DNA from: Trogon surrucura
Taxonomy: Eukaryota; Chordata; Aves; Trogoniformes; Trogonidae
Assembly (NCBI GenBank): GCA_020746105.1
Contig: CM036658.1
Coordinates: 31,335,099-31,399,098 of the forward strand
Reading direction: 5' to 3'
Length of the DNA: 64,000 nucleotides
Positions 39,101 to 54,100 of this stretch are shown here, in pieces. Under the pieces are notes generated by a model. The model searched no databases. It worked only from the letters and a program-made list of their open reading frames with translations, and had not been told where the DNA came from. Both the position numbers and the translations under genes were made by a program. Within the stretch, counting starts at the first letter, position 1; every line of letters starts with the position of its first letter.

Positions 39101-42100
39101 CACCCAAACTGCATGTGAAAGAGATACGTAGGTGGCTATCCACAGATATTAACTCTTCATAAAGCACAAAACACCTGCAGCTAGAGAAAATTAGGACCTC
39201 CATGTCTTACCTTACAAATTGGGGAAAAGTAGTTTAAAGAAAAGTTTTGTTAGTATTTGCTTAAGACCTATCTGGGAGATTATGCAATACAAATGGTTCA
39301 TTATTTTTTCCTTTTTTTTTAAATAAAACTCAACGGCTAAAGAATTAACTTGATCAATTTGGAATATGAAGATTGCCAATAGGTTGGTTGAAAAGCCTTA
39401 TTGGTACTGTCCTCATCATTTAAGTAGATCAGAAAATTTGGATCTTTAGTCTTCTCACCAACTTTAACAGGAGGAATAACTGAAGGAATTCTGCCTTTGA
39501 AAGCAACAATAAGACAAATACCAATTTGGTTTAAATGACAGAAATATGCATTCTAACAGATTCCTCTGGTATGTGTTGAGCACCAGATTATGTTTTCTTG
39601 GAAACTTTAAATATTAACAAAAAGCTACTGAGGTAAATGTTAGCTTCCTTAAAAAGTCTTACAGTTTTCTATGGTAGTTTGGTAGTCCGAGAGAGATATA
39701 ATTATTTAAAAATCTTCAAAATAGTTCATAATTGTAATTGTATCTCTCATGTTTACATGCTCCAGACTGTGGTTCAGGTTAGAACTTATGTTTAAAAAAC
39801 TTCAGAACAGAAACATTTGAGAAGCAAATCACCTGAACTGTTAGGCTGTATTAAAACCAGATAAATACATTTGCCTTTAGAATATGGGGCTTAGGCTGAA
39901 CTCAAAAGCTTCAGTATTCTAAAGATTAAGAAGTAATCAATAAAAAATTGTTGATGCTGTGATGAAAGCTGCTAATTGAACTGAATATCCTCTCAAGAAG
40001 TTGAAATACAATTTAGAATACAGAGAATAGCAGACATATTCACAAGATAGAAACATTTTCCTAAACAGAAAAATACAAGAAAGAGGGCTTACCTACTGAA
40101 ACAGGAATTGACTTCAAATGTAAATGCCACATATGTAGCAATGAATGATTTTGAGTATATTCTACTACTATTAAGTAGAACTTTTCAGAGAATCCATTCT
40201 GCTGGTTTCCTGATGAAATTCAGAACAGGAAGATCTTAGGGTTTATTCACCTGACAACAGAACTAAATTTTGCTCGCTAGCAAATAATCATATTGAGCTG
40301 TTGCAAACTACAACTGAAATGCAATGGTTTGACCACATCCAACTCTCGTTATATTAGTTTTCTTAGTTCAACTTAGTTCTAAGTTCAATTATAGGTACAC
40401 ACTGTCAATGTTCTCTTTCAGAGACGACAACCTATTTGACTGAATTTGCTGTGTTCATATTTAAATGCCAGAATGTACTCATGGCTCTCTACACCTTTGT
40501 CTTTTACCTGTTCGTCTCTTACAGTTTCTTAGCTATGTCACTGGCAACTGCAACAGTTAACATGGTGAGCTACACAGAAGTTTGGCCTTTAACATACAAA
40601 AAGTACAGAAGCAGCATCTAGACAAGCGTAAGAAATACTTTACCAGAGTCTGACAAACTGTTCTTTTCAGGTATTTCATTCTGGTTATTTAAAATGAAGT
40701 CTTCTTGAAAGACATGAAATAACTGTGTTTTCCTGCCATGCTAAAAAAGTGAACACAGAAAAGAATTGAGCATCATGAACATACTCCTTAAAATTGCTCT
40801 CTAACATGGGTGCTATACACAACAATGAAAGCTGTCTCAAGAAAATGCACCTTTATCACTCGCTTTCTTTTCATTTACAGGTACTATGAAACCAAAAGCA
40901 AGTATATGTCAGAATCAATCTTTAAATACCTCATCTTTATCTGGTGGAGAGCTACAGGTATAGTCTTTATTGCCAAAACTTTTCAAACAAGCTAACTATG
41001 GTATAAAATGAATACAAAAATTAATAATAAAGGAAATAAAGTCTTACGAGCTCTGTGATAGCATCCAGTTCAATGATACATCCTGGGCGAGCTGTAGATT
41101 GCTGACTTACGATGTTAAAAACTTCACCAACATATTTCTGTTTAAAAAGAGTCAGGGGGATGCTCTTGTTAACTCAGTTTTGTGCATTTCTGTGGCCTGC
41201 TAGGTAGCTGCAACATCGTAAGCAAATGTTAACTAAAACATTAAACATACATTGGTTGCACTCCATCAACAACACAGGAAAAATTCCCAGTTCTATCAAG
41301 AGCCACACTGTTTTCCAGAGCTGAAAAGTGATAAGAACATCTGCAGAACCTCACATTCAGTACTTTATTGTCACTTCCCCAAGCTGCACTGCCATCTCAC
41401 CTTTTCTTCACGATGGACAACACACACAGTTTGTTGACCCGTTACAACTCTCTGTAGTGCAAGTGTTTCAGAGCTATTTCCCAACCACTGACGCGCCTCA
41501 CCACACAGAGTTTGACACTAAAGTGAATGTATACAGATACAATGTTAAAAAGACTTTACCACACCTGTTTTGAGCAAGCAGACCTAAACTGCCATAATCT
41601 GACATTCTCAGCAACCAGCTTTGTTATCAAGTCTGAAACTGGTACTGCTGAATGAAGTTCCAAACTTGAGACAGCTTTTCACTTACAGAAATTTCTGGGT
41701 TGGAGAGCTCACACAGAAGTTTCTTAGCATCTATTACAGCTTGATATAATCTCAAATGCTGTCCATCACTAGCCACAAAGCAGGCACTTGGAGAATTGCA
41801 GTATGCACCTGAAAAATAAGAATGCACCAAGTTATCATATTCAGACACCAAGTCGCTCCCTATATGTTTTTTTTTTTTTGCAAGAGGCAATTGGGAAGTT
41901 ATGAAAAAAAACAATACAGCATATGAAAAAAATATCTCTTTTTAGTTTATGTTCACTAGCAAGTACTAGCAAGCTTCATGCTGGACTCAGTAACCAAATC
42001 AAAGTTTATAAAAAAAAGTAAGAACTCCAGTTCCATATCACAGCAATATCTACCTCTGCTTTTAAGTGTTCAACACACTCTGAAGTACGCACCAGCATCT

Positions 42101-45100
42101 GAGAAGTTTACTGTGCTAGCTCCTAATATACCAAATACATAAAAGAAGGCAGAAGAACTGACCAACTCCTCACGCAGGAATAAACAATTTCCAAGTATCA
42201 GCAGATTGAAAATTTATGAAATAAAGGACCCATGCTTAACATATATTAGAATGCATTGGAAGATATCTAAATTATCTATCTAATAGCATTATTGGATTGT
42301 ATTACTCTTATTCTAGAACACTTCACAAATCAGGAAACAAAACTCACCAAGGCAATAGCTGGGTATAAGTGTGGGCAGCCATGCAACATTAGAGAAAGCC
42401 GAAATATGGAGAGAATTGATCCGAGCAATTTCAGAAACTCCACCAGAAAATGACAAAGGCCCAACAGGGTCAACTCTCCAAAGAATAAGTTCACTGTAAA
42501 CTGCGTTGGGATCCTGGGATGTTACATTTGCATTGCCTCTACTCTGAAGTCTTACTGGTGACTCCTGAGACTTCAAAGAATCATTTGACTGCTTTGCATT
42601 CTCAACATCTGGTGAAATTAAAGCATTGTGATGCGAGGTTGTAAGCAGCAGTGGTAATACTGAGTGGCAAGCCAAGTCGTTAAGATGAAAACGGTGACCA
42701 CAGTATCGGGATTTATGTGAAATACTGAGTACAGTTGAAAAAGCAGATTCCTCGGCAAAACTCACTAGCCACTGGTTCAATGACCCATCTGCATGTTTGG
42801 AAATCATCATGACATTAGGCGTGAAGATACTTAGTTTTAAACTGTTGGTTGATTTACTGTGTCCAGAAGAGATAAGCATAGATGAAGATCGTGTAAGGCC
42901 AGGAGGCTTTTGTTTGCCTTGTTGTATAGCTAAGTCAACATTTTTGGTACAAGCATACATCACTATACTTCTGCAAAGGGAGTTTGCATCACCCGTTGGA
43001 AATGCAACAGGAATTCTTGAGACAAATGACACCTGGAATTTTAAGAAAGGGAGAAAGAATAAGTTATTTTCTCATCATACTGGTAACTGAGTAACTATGC
43101 ATAATCCTGAAAAAATAAAGTACCTGCACCTGGCGAAACATGCCAGGCTGGTATTCATCTAGCCAGTCCACATGCCAGACCAGTAGAGAACCATCCATAG
43201 GATGTATACTGAAGAGCATGTCAGCATTTTTACTCCACTCAGAAAGCAGTACTTCAATTTCATGATCAATAATAGCAGAAGATAAAGGAACAAGGCTTGG
43301 AGTAGTTTTCTCATCACCCAGTTCCTTCTTTTCCTGGTTTCCTTTTTGCTGATCTCCATTTTCAACAACTTCTAGAACACACAGAGACATATATATTCAA
43401 AAGCAGAAGTATAGCAAGCAGTGTTATTCAGGCACCGGAGCACCTTTCAGGCCTTTTATAAGACACTCATATAAGCACAAATACAGGAAAAATGAACATT
43501 TTAGCGAGAAATCCTCTAGCAAACCAAAATAGTTTATATCGTACGTGGATTTGAAATAGTTTTATTTCTTCCCACTTCACATGAATTTTTGCACACATAG
43601 GTAGAACAAAGCAAACATCTTCAAATGGCAAATATTTAACTGACTATATTGTGTTATAAGGCTGTTTAGATTAGGTGTATATTAATACCAAAAAAAAAAG
43701 TTAATTCTAAGGTTGCACCTGTTTCCTCCAAAACTTTAGCACACTTTCACGCAAAGGTCTCAATGTCAGCTTAACTAAATAATACGGTTTTCAGCATAAA
43801 TAACTCAAAATCTCTGGAACAAACAAACAAATTCATAACTTCTACCTACAGATTTTCAAAAGACACTTAGGTACTTCCAATGTAAGGGAAGGAAATACTA
43901 TTGTAAACTGCGTGTATGCTTACATGTAAAGTTGCCTGCCTCTTGCCTCACATGAAAGTATATTACAAATTACTTTGTAAAATGAAAGGCATTTGTCTAT
44001 TAAAAAAGACTTTTACCTTCTTCTGATCTGCCATCCATTTGATTAGATTCCTCAATATTAGTCTCCGGAGAATGATGTTCAAAACTCTTTTTAAGTTGTT
44101 GCAAAAATACTTCCATGGATAAAGTAAAATGAAGTTCTTTATTGTTTAACCAGTGGACAACAAAAGGTCCACTTTTTTCTTCATTTTCACCAAGGCTCAG
44201 AGATGTGATAGAAGGGAGAAGAGGAATATCTACCAGAAAAAAAGATGTTGACAATTTTGAAAGCAAAGCAGTTTGGTCAAAAATAAGTTTAGACAAATTG
44301 TTTTTAAGCAGAAACCCTACCATTAAAAAAAAAATATACTAAGTGTATTGTCACTTGTTACTCCTTTCACCAACACCATATACTTCTAGTATTAAATTGC
44401 TTGACTGCTACCACAACCGTTGTTCCACAGGTAGGCTCTTTGGTATGGTTACATTAGGATTACAGTATGTCCCTGCACAGTTACATCTTCACGATGTAGC
44501 GCTGTCCGTATGCGTTGATTTATCGTGTCTTTTGCAGCCACAGCTCAGTACAAACCAAAAGAATTTAGTATAATTTCCCAACATTTAGTCCACAATAAAG
44601 GCTCCAATAGGCATATGCTGTAAACAAAGACCATGTATAACAGAGCTTACACTAGCAAAAAACTAGTACAGTGGCCAGATGATATCCTCTAATAATATAA
44701 ATCCAGGTTTTCTAATTCCTATAGATTTGACTACTAATTTACATTGCCCCGTGATGCTACTTTATGTCTCAGGTGTCTGTGAAAAATAAAGCAGTAATCA
44801 AGAAAGTGATACAAGAAAGTATCAGACTGCTGCAGAATAACATAATCTAAATTAAGTGTGGCTAAAAAATAGCGATGTGATTTATTGCAAATTGCTCAAA
44901 TGAGCCATACAGTAGTATGCTAAAAGCTCAAGCTGTATTTAATTCTCACCCAGAAGTCTCTTTTTGCTACAACTCTGCATTTTTTTTCAAAGCCAACAAT
45001 GGCTTTTAATTAGGTTCCCTTCACTTTAGCCTAAGAAAATCTTAATTGAGCACACATCAAAAGATTGCTACTGATACCACATTTTTGCCCACGCTCCTAC

Positions 45101-48100
45101 CTCAGAACTAACAACTTCTAAATGATGTTCAGCTCTGAACAAAATCCTCAGTGAATGCTTATTTGCTTCACAAATCATATTCTCTCCTTTCAGAACATTG
45201 CTAAGGACTTGGGATATAATAACTTTCTCCAAGTTTGCCTAGAGATAATTTTGTCCTAACCATCACTATTTATTATTTTCACTGGCCTTTCAAAAAACAA
45301 GGGTCAGTAGGAACAAAAAAAATAATTTAAAAACACTATTTATAAGATAGAGCTTAATTAGTTTACAAAAAGGATTACATGCCATGTGTGTTCATTAAAT
45401 CTAGACACAGGAAATCATATCACAGCTGCAAAACCCTAATGAAAGGCCATTCAATATTGCATTTCCTTCAGTTTTTCAATAAACAAACAAGCACTTGATT
45501 TTCAGCATACGCAACCAATTACGAAAACAATAATAGCAACTACGGGGGATTTTTCTTAATGCCTATCAACAGATTGCTTGAGAGCAAGAGAACATTAAAG
45601 TTTATGGAAAAGAAATTGAAGGAGTATTTTGCTTACAATTACACAACAGAAGTACAGGGATGTGTGGTTACCGCAGACACTTGGTGTCAGGTACTCATTT
45701 TAAAAAGCTTGGAAATTTTTGACTTATTGGTGTGTTCCCAATATCATACACAGTTTCCAGTAAACTTGTAACTCTGGTTACAAATACCTAGCTTTTTCCA
45801 TCTCCGACCACTCTGAATCTCACTTAATAGATGACCAAAAATGAGACAGGATTACTGTGGAGGAAATTAATTCAAATCATTAGTGTATAAGATGGTTCTC
45901 TCATGCATTGAATGAAACTAACATCCTAGTCATTTTGCATCATCATGTAAATAATGTACAAATACATCTGAGCCAGTTAAGCTTATACAGACAACAGAGA
46001 CCTACCAGAAACTGCAGCTCAGCCCGTAGCTACGATTTACCACATTTCTTACCTGTGGCTGGATTGATACTGGCAGCAATATGGAAGTGACAAAGTGCAT
46101 TTGCATGAGGAGGGACGTTCCTGTGAACTTCATGCGGATCTTGCTGATGTGGAGCATATCCAGTATGCGCTACAACAGCACCTGACCTCCTCCGTCCTCG
46201 TCGAAAGTGCCTCAGGTTTAACTGCATGAAAAATAAGTTGTCATTTTAATTCCTTTCAAAAAAAGTAGATCTCATCTGTAAGTCATTTTCTAGATACTAG
46301 TGAGTGAACGCTTTTCAGTTTAAAAGCTATTTTAAAGCATCAGTGGAGTTCCATGCAAAAATTACACTGTTCAGGTTGTCTGCTGCAGAAAGACACTAGT
46401 GCTTTCAGATTCACTTATGAAGTCCCATACAGTACCTTGATGTAACTGCTTCATATTTCAGTGTGCAGACTGTATACTTGGAAACAATACTGCTCCATGC
46501 TTATTCATGCACACCCTGTTCATTAAAGATTCTAAACAAACGAAGCAGCAAATCTGAAGATTCTCACTTCTGAGGCTGAAAAACTTGATCAGCACTTTGG
46601 ATCTGATTAGATCAGTACATCCATCATAAGGGCTGAATGACTTTCAAGATCTTCCTTACTACAACGGTATTAAAGTCTCACTCTATACACATAGCTCAAG
46701 CCCACTGTGCTGTAGATATCTCTATAGGCACCAAAAAGTACAAGAAGGTATACGATTTGTATTAAGGATGGTGGTATACTCTGAGCATACTCTTTCCACT
46801 TGCTATCCTTTGCATCTTACCACACCATGCTCATGTAAAACAGCTTTCTCTCGCTTTTTATGTAGTTGAGATCTCTGATCTCTAATGCCGTCTCTTATTT
46901 TCAACAGAACAGAGAACTGTCTCCAATGTCTTTTCCACAGCCCCCTTTGAATATTTTTCTTTACTGCATTGTGCCTTTCAGACTATTTTGCAACTCTGCC
47001 ACTAGATCCTCCAAAACACTTTGCTTTAGTTACCAGAACAGAACAGGCAGTAGTGACATACGAACAGTGAGTCTTCTAATGTGAAAGCTCAGCAGGGCGG
47101 CTGTCAGCTTAGACTTCCTAAGGAAGACTTTGAACAAATCCTTTTTGCATTTGCTGTACAAAGGGTTTTAGTTTGACACATGTTCGAGTTACTAATTACA
47201 ATCCTGTCTAAAAATCACATGTGCATACACGTGTTTATTCTCATGGTTCAATTTCACTTCTTACCTCTAAAGCATTTTGCACTTTTTCTTTACTTGAAGT
47301 ATTTCTCTTGAAGTTATTTGTGAAGTTCACTGCTTCACTCCAATTGTTGTATCCTCCGCCATACAGCAGACTGTCATTGGGTAACAAAGTCTCTGCCCAG
47401 AGACGACATACATTATCTTTGCAGCAAGTCAGGAGTACATTGCAGACAGCACCCCTAATGAAAGAAAATTTAAGGCATGAAGAATCTGCTTACTATCACA
47501 CAGCATCCAAATAAAGTGAGTTTTCCACTATCAGTTTTCAAAATCGTACCAAGTAATTAAACTGACCAAATAAAAGCTCAACAATAAACTCTTAGGAAAA
47601 CAAAGTACGTATGAAAGGTTTTCATATTTATTAAAGTATCTCAATTGAAGTCACTTCAAACTTCATTACACAACCATAAAACACCAAATCATAGATTTCA
47701 AGGATTAGTCATAGTTGGAATAGCAAAATTTACATTTTTCTGTTTAAAATCACAGAATCATAGAAACATCAAGGTTGGAAAGGACCTTAAGATCATCAAG
47801 TCCAACCTACAGCCCCACACCACCCTAACACTGAACCATCTCCTGAAGTGCCACATCCAACCGTTTTTCAAATGCGTCCAGGGATGGTGACTCCACGACC
47901 TTCCTCAGCAACCCATTCCAGTGCTTCACCACCCTTCAATGAAGAAGTTTTTCCTAATATTCAATCTAAACTTCCCCTGGTGCAACTTGAACCCATTCCC
48001 TCTTGTCCCATTGCTGTTCACTCAGGAGAAGAGGCCAACACCCATCTCACTACAGCTGCCTTTCAGGTAGTTGTAGAGAGGGATGAGGTCTCCCCTCAGT

Positions 48101-51100
48101 CTCCTCTTCTCCAGGCTGAACAGTTCCAGTTCCCTAAGCTTCTCTTCATAAGATTTACCCTCTAGTCCCCTCATCATTCTGGTTGCCCTTCTCTGTACCT
48201 TCTCCAGCACCTTAATGTCCTTCCTGTACTGTGGAGTCCAGAACTTTCACAGCACTCAAGGTGCAGCCTCACCAGTGCTGAGTACAGGGGCACAATCACT
48301 TCCCTGCTCCTACTGGCCACACTACTCTTAATACAGGCCAAGATGTCGTTGGCCTTCTTGAAGGCCACCTGGACACACTGCTGTCTTGTTTTCAGCCAGC
48401 TGTTTATCAAATCGTTCACATAAAAAGTTAATCATATTCTGGATACCTGTTCTCAATTCCAGAGATCTTACTGCTATACAGCACTTACAAAATTATGTAT
48501 CCAAGCCAGAAAAACCAAAGTAATACCAGGAATGTAAAAACCCATTTAAAACTATGAGCTTTTATTAACTACTCTTTTTCCAAATGCAATGTGTCACATA
48601 TGTGTATATATATTTTTTAAAACGTAAATCTAAATAAGAAACTAGGCACTAAAGAAACCCCAAACAAATCCAAACTAAGCAATCATCAGGTTTTCGGTTC
48701 ATGTAAATTCATAATTTAGTTATGGCTAAGACTTGAAAACTGTTATGCATCATCTGACAGTCCAGCAGAAAGCTCCCTCAAGCATCATGGAGCAGACAGA
48801 TTTTCAAAACTGATTTAAGGAGTACAGTAATGGCCTTATGAAGAGCCACCTACTTCAAAGGTTGGTGTAAAAGATGGCATAAGCTTGCTCAAATACACAA
48901 AGGTATGCAGAGTTCAAATGGTTACTATTTGGAACAATAAGGCAAAAAGATGGTTGCAGGGCACAAAGTTACAAATGCTACTTTTTTCTGAGATTGCAAT
49001 TACTGGTGACAACTGGTGACATGTCATTTAGTAACTGTCAGAACACACGTAGAAACAAAAAACAAACCAAAAATACCAATTCCAAATGATAATTCTAATT
49101 CAATTCACACATACTGTTTCTGAGAGAGGTCTAGTTTTGTACTACGTGGAATAATAAGACACAAAATATTTTAAGGTTTAAGATGACAAAGTGAGAGGAT
49201 TTTTTAACTGCTCTGACTCCATTACAAGGGAAAGAGAGGAACAAGCTGGGATTAAATCCATGAATGGTCATTTAAGATAGTGCAATCAAAAAAAAGCAAA
49301 TAGGGATAATTTTGCACAAGCTGATTTTATATTTAGTCCAATCTCTAAGCTGGTCAGTGGGACTCCCTTTCTATCTTTACAGTTCCTTCCCAGGTAAGAG
49401 GATGCTTACGATCCTCTCAAGACCTTCAGTGTGAAGGAATTACACAAACATACATGAACAATATACGAGGTGTATAAACTCTAAACTGAAGTAAACCATA
49501 CAACTTGTGTGACTGCTGGCAGTATAGCTGGGAAGACCATATGGTTGGGAGATTTTTCTGCAATGTTAACGCAGAATGTTAATTACTAGAGCTACTGACC
49601 GTGGCATGAATTTACTGGTCTTCCTCCATGAGAATGCGTTTACTGAACGAGGATGAGCCAAATAAACAAATGAAAAATCAACTTTTGCTTGTTTTTCCGG
49701 ACTTGCCCCAGGTGGTGTTACAGCTGATCGCCAACTGTCTGTATTGTACCATACTTTCACAAGACAATCATCCTGGGGAAAGAAAAAAAGACAGTAAAAA
49801 AATACTACCTTGCATAAGAACATGATGCATTTCAAGTATTTTGGGGTATGTTTCCCGAGTTTTCCAAGGAAAATACTTTCCTGATGACACAATGTCAGGT
49901 CAGTAAATAAAACTTCAAAACCTGATCTTAAAGAAAATACAGTAGCAGAGCTTCTTTTTAATCTCTCTTGCCATTACTAACACAGATTTAACTTTGCTCT
50001 GGTTAGCTGCCAGTTTTAAAACACAAAAACGCAAGTTGTACTGCCTTGAGCTTGTATTCAAATGTTAATACAACTAATTGTACATTACCAGAAAAAAACC
50101 ACAACCTATACACACTAAGTGTTAAGGTCAAGCACGACATCACAAAAATCAAGCTCGGTATTGCTCTGGTTGCTTTTCTTAGATATGTATATATATAAAT
50201 TGAAAAAATCATGTTCCTAATGTCCTTGTCCTTATGCCTTTAACGACAAGACAAATTAATCTGGATCTAAATTCATGTTGTTAATGAACTATTAAATATG
50301 AATGGTACTGAAATACTGTATTAACCTGGGCACACTTGACATGACCCTATTAGGGGGAAGGTGAGCTTGTTTTCCTGGCCAGCATCTTCTTTCACAAAAA
50401 AATTAAAGAAAGAAAACACACAAAAAAAATATATTAAGATTCTGCAGGCAGGCAATTAACTTGGTCATTTATGGTAAAAAAAAAATAAATATTGACTTTC
50501 CTATTTAGTTACTATATTTTCCTACTTCATCAGTACTTGTGCTTCGCACGAGTTCATAACGTAAGATAACACAACAGGACATGAGACATTCCAGTCAAAA
50601 ATTCTGCAAGAATATTACCCTTAGAGAAGCTATTTGACATAAATTTATTTTTTCACAATTCAACCATACTGTAACATCAGAATCCATTAAAATTTGACTT
50701 TGAAAAGAAATACTAACTCCAAACCATCAAAAAACTAATATTGAAATGCATATTGCCAACAGTAACAAAACAATTTTATTTTTTTTTTTTTTTTTTTACA
50801 AAACCTGTACTTGAACAATTTCATAAGTAATAATTATCTTAAACATGACTGGAATAACTTCCTTTTCAGACATTACAGACCATATAGCAAGAAATATGAC
50901 ATCCCAAATAAGCAAAATAAGCAAAGGAATGGACCATGAGAACTTGATAAACTGTACTCCATATAATATAATAACACAGCAACATCAGGAATCATAGAAT
51001 CATCATAGAATGGCCTGGGCTGGAAGGGACCTTAGAGATCATTTTAATCCAACCTCCCTGTTCTGGGCAGGGACGCCACCTCTCGACTAGGTCAGGCAAC

Positions 51101-54100
51101 ACGTGAGAACCGAACGGGAATCGAACCCATGACCTTTGGTGTTTCAAGCACCACGTTCAACCCACTGAGCTAAACCGGCCCTCAAAGCATAGCAATAGCA
51201 TCACAGAATGTTAGGTGTTGAAGGGACCTCTAAAGATCATCTAGTCCAACCTTCTTGCCAGAGCAGGATCCCCTAGGGCAGCCACACAGGAACGCATCCA
51301 TGTGGGTTTTGAAAGTCTCCAGAGAAGGAGACTCCACAACCTCTCTGGGCAGCCTGTGCCAGCGCTCTGTCATCCTCACAGTGAAAAAGTTTCTCCTCAT
51401 GTTGAGGTGGAACTTCCTGTGTTCTAACTTAAACCCATTATTCCTTGTTCTGTTACTGGGCACCACTGAGAAAGAGACTGGCACCTTCCTCTTGACACCC
51501 ACCTCTCAGATATTTATATACATTAATAAGACCCCCTCTCAGCCATCTCCTTTCAAGGCTAAACAGCCCCAGTTCTTTCAGTCTTTCTTCACAGGAGAGA
51601 TGTTCAAGTCCCTTGATCATCCTCGTAGCTCTCCATTGGACTCTCTCCAGTAGGTCCCCGTCTCTCTTGAACTGGGGAGCCCAAAACTGGACACAGTATT
51701 CCAGGTGTGGTCTCACCAGGGCAGAGTAAAGGAGGAGGAGAACCTCCCTAGACCTGCTGGACACACTTTTCTTAATGCACCCCAGGATCCCATTGGCCCT
51801 CTTGGCCACAAGGGCACATTGATGTCCCATGGACAACTCACTGTCCACTAGGACTCCAAGGTCTTTCTCCATGGGGCTGCTTTCCAGTAGGACGAATCCT
51901 AATCTGTACTGGTGCCTGGTGTTATTCCTCCCCAGATGCAGGACTCTACACTTACAGAACTTCATGAGGTTCCCCTTTGCCCAGCTCTCCAGCCTGCACA
52001 GATCTCGTTGGATGGCAGCACAGCCCTCCTGGGTGTCAGTTTACTGGGTTGGCCTGGCCAGATTTTGGCGGCGGGGAGGGGGAGCTGCAGGGTGGCTTCT
52101 GCAAAAAGCTGCTAGAAGCTCCCCGAGTTTGGTAGAGCCAATGCCAGCCGGCTCCAAAGAGGGTCCCGCCACTGGCCAAGGACAAGCCGATCAGTAAAGT
52201 GATAGGACACGAACGCCTCTGTGAAAACGTATTTAAGAATGGGGAAAAAGAACTGCGCCACAACAGCTGGCACCAAGATGGAGGAGTGAGAATCTGTGCA
52301 GACACCAAGGTCAGTGAAGAAGGAGGGGGGGAGGATGAGCTCCAGGCGCCGGAGCAGAGTCCCCCGCGTCTGTGGTGAAGACCACGGTGAAGTGGGTTGT
52401 CCCCCTGCAGCCCATGGGCGAGGTGCAGATGTCCACCGTGAGGATCACTGCGTAGATGTCCACCATGTAGAGGACTCCACGCCCTGTGGGTGGATGCCTG
52501 AAAGGGGCTGTAGCCTGTGGGAAGCCTGCATCAGAGCAAGTCGCTGTCGACACCTGTAGCCTGTGGAAGAGAGGAATGCCCACGCTGGAGCAGGTTGGCT
52601 GGTGGGACATTTGTGACACCACGGGGGACTCACGCTGGAGCAGTTTCCCCCGAAGGACTGCGCCTCAGACTCACGAGGGGTGGGCTGCCGCTCGGGAGGT
52701 GTCTCACGTTGGGCAGTTTGTGATGAATTGCCCTTCGTGGGATGACTCACGTCGGAGAAGAGCGCGTGAAGCTTGTCTCCCGTGAGAGGGACCCCACAGT
52801 GGCCCTGGGGAAGAGTGAAGAGTCCTCCCCCAGAATGAAGAAGTGGTGGAACCAACGTCGGATGGACTGACCGTAACCCCCATTCCCTGTGCCCCTGTGC
52901 CGTGGGGGAGAAGGCAGAGAAACCAGGATTGATGTTAAGCCTGGGAAGAAGGGACGGATAGGGGGAAGGTGTTCTGCTTTTAAGATCTGTTTGCTTTTTC
53001 TTATTTCTCACCACTCCTCTCTGATTGCTTCTTTTAATAAATGTAATTAATTTCCCCAAAATCGAGTCTGTTTTGCCTGGTACAGTAAATGAAAGTTATC
53101 TCCCTGTCCTTATCTCAAACCCTGAGCCCTTGGAAATATTTTCTCCCCCTGTCTAGTGGAGAAGAGGGAGTCAGAGAGCAGCTGTGTGGGCACCTGGCTG
53201 CCAGCCAGTGTCAAACCACGACAGTCAGCCACCCCTCCTAGTTTTGTATCATCAGCAAATTTGCTGAGGGTGCACTCTATCCCCTCATCCAAGTCATCGA
53301 TGAAGATATTGAGCAAAACTGGACCCAGCACTGATCCCTGCAGAACACCACTGGCCACAGGCCTCCAACTTGACTCTGTGCCACTGATCACAACCCTCTG
53401 AACTCTTCTGCTGCGTCAGCCAGAAATCCATCTCAAAATCCAATCATCTATCACACATTTCTTGAGTTTACCTAGGAGGATGTTATGGGGGACAGTATCA
53501 AAAGCCTTACTGAAGTCTTCGTATTTCACTTTACATGAATTGGAATACGGTTTTACCTAGCAAAAGAAATTTACCTAATTTTACAGATTTGTTACACTTT
53601 TGTCTCTTCCTTAGAGAGAGCAAATGCCTTAAAAGTTATTCTTCTAAGCAACCATAATGATCTGAAACGGCAAGCTTTAGGGGAAAAAAAAAACTAAGTA
53701 AAATGCATGCTACTCATCTGCTCTCAGTGCATACAACTGAAGCATGAAAATATGCCTGACATCATCACATTAAAAGCAAGACTTATTTGCAGACTGAACC
53801 ATCCTTGAATCTTCATGTTTCGCACATGTATGTTAAGGGACATTATAATCCAAGCAGTAACAGCAAAGTTCCACATACTACTACTAAATCAAACACTGTT
53901 CTAACCAATCTCTGTGTGTTTTTCATCCATGTTTCCAAGACAGACTAGTACAAACTGGTCATTCTTAAGCCTGAAACTCAGTCAGGTTAATATTGTTCTG
54001 CATCCCCTGACACTTAAACCAGCAACTAATCTCAGCAACTGCACTATCCCAATTAACCTTACACATTAGCATTTTGCTTCCTTTTTAACAACTCTGCAGT

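Larger units (their letters stand above)
40210..42347 (-). other. DMXL1: DMXL1 introns w10-w14, spaces between exons
   Basis: The introns at 40210-40643, 40741-41047, 41138-41686 and 41809-42347 (434, 307, 549 and 539 bp) lie between exons w14 and w10. None contains a repeat or another feature I can identify. Confidence 0.8.

Noticed and set aside
52445-53059. 204-codon minus-strand open frame
   Set aside because: It lies within the GC-rich solo LTR, where few stops occur by composition. It has no similarity to a known protein.
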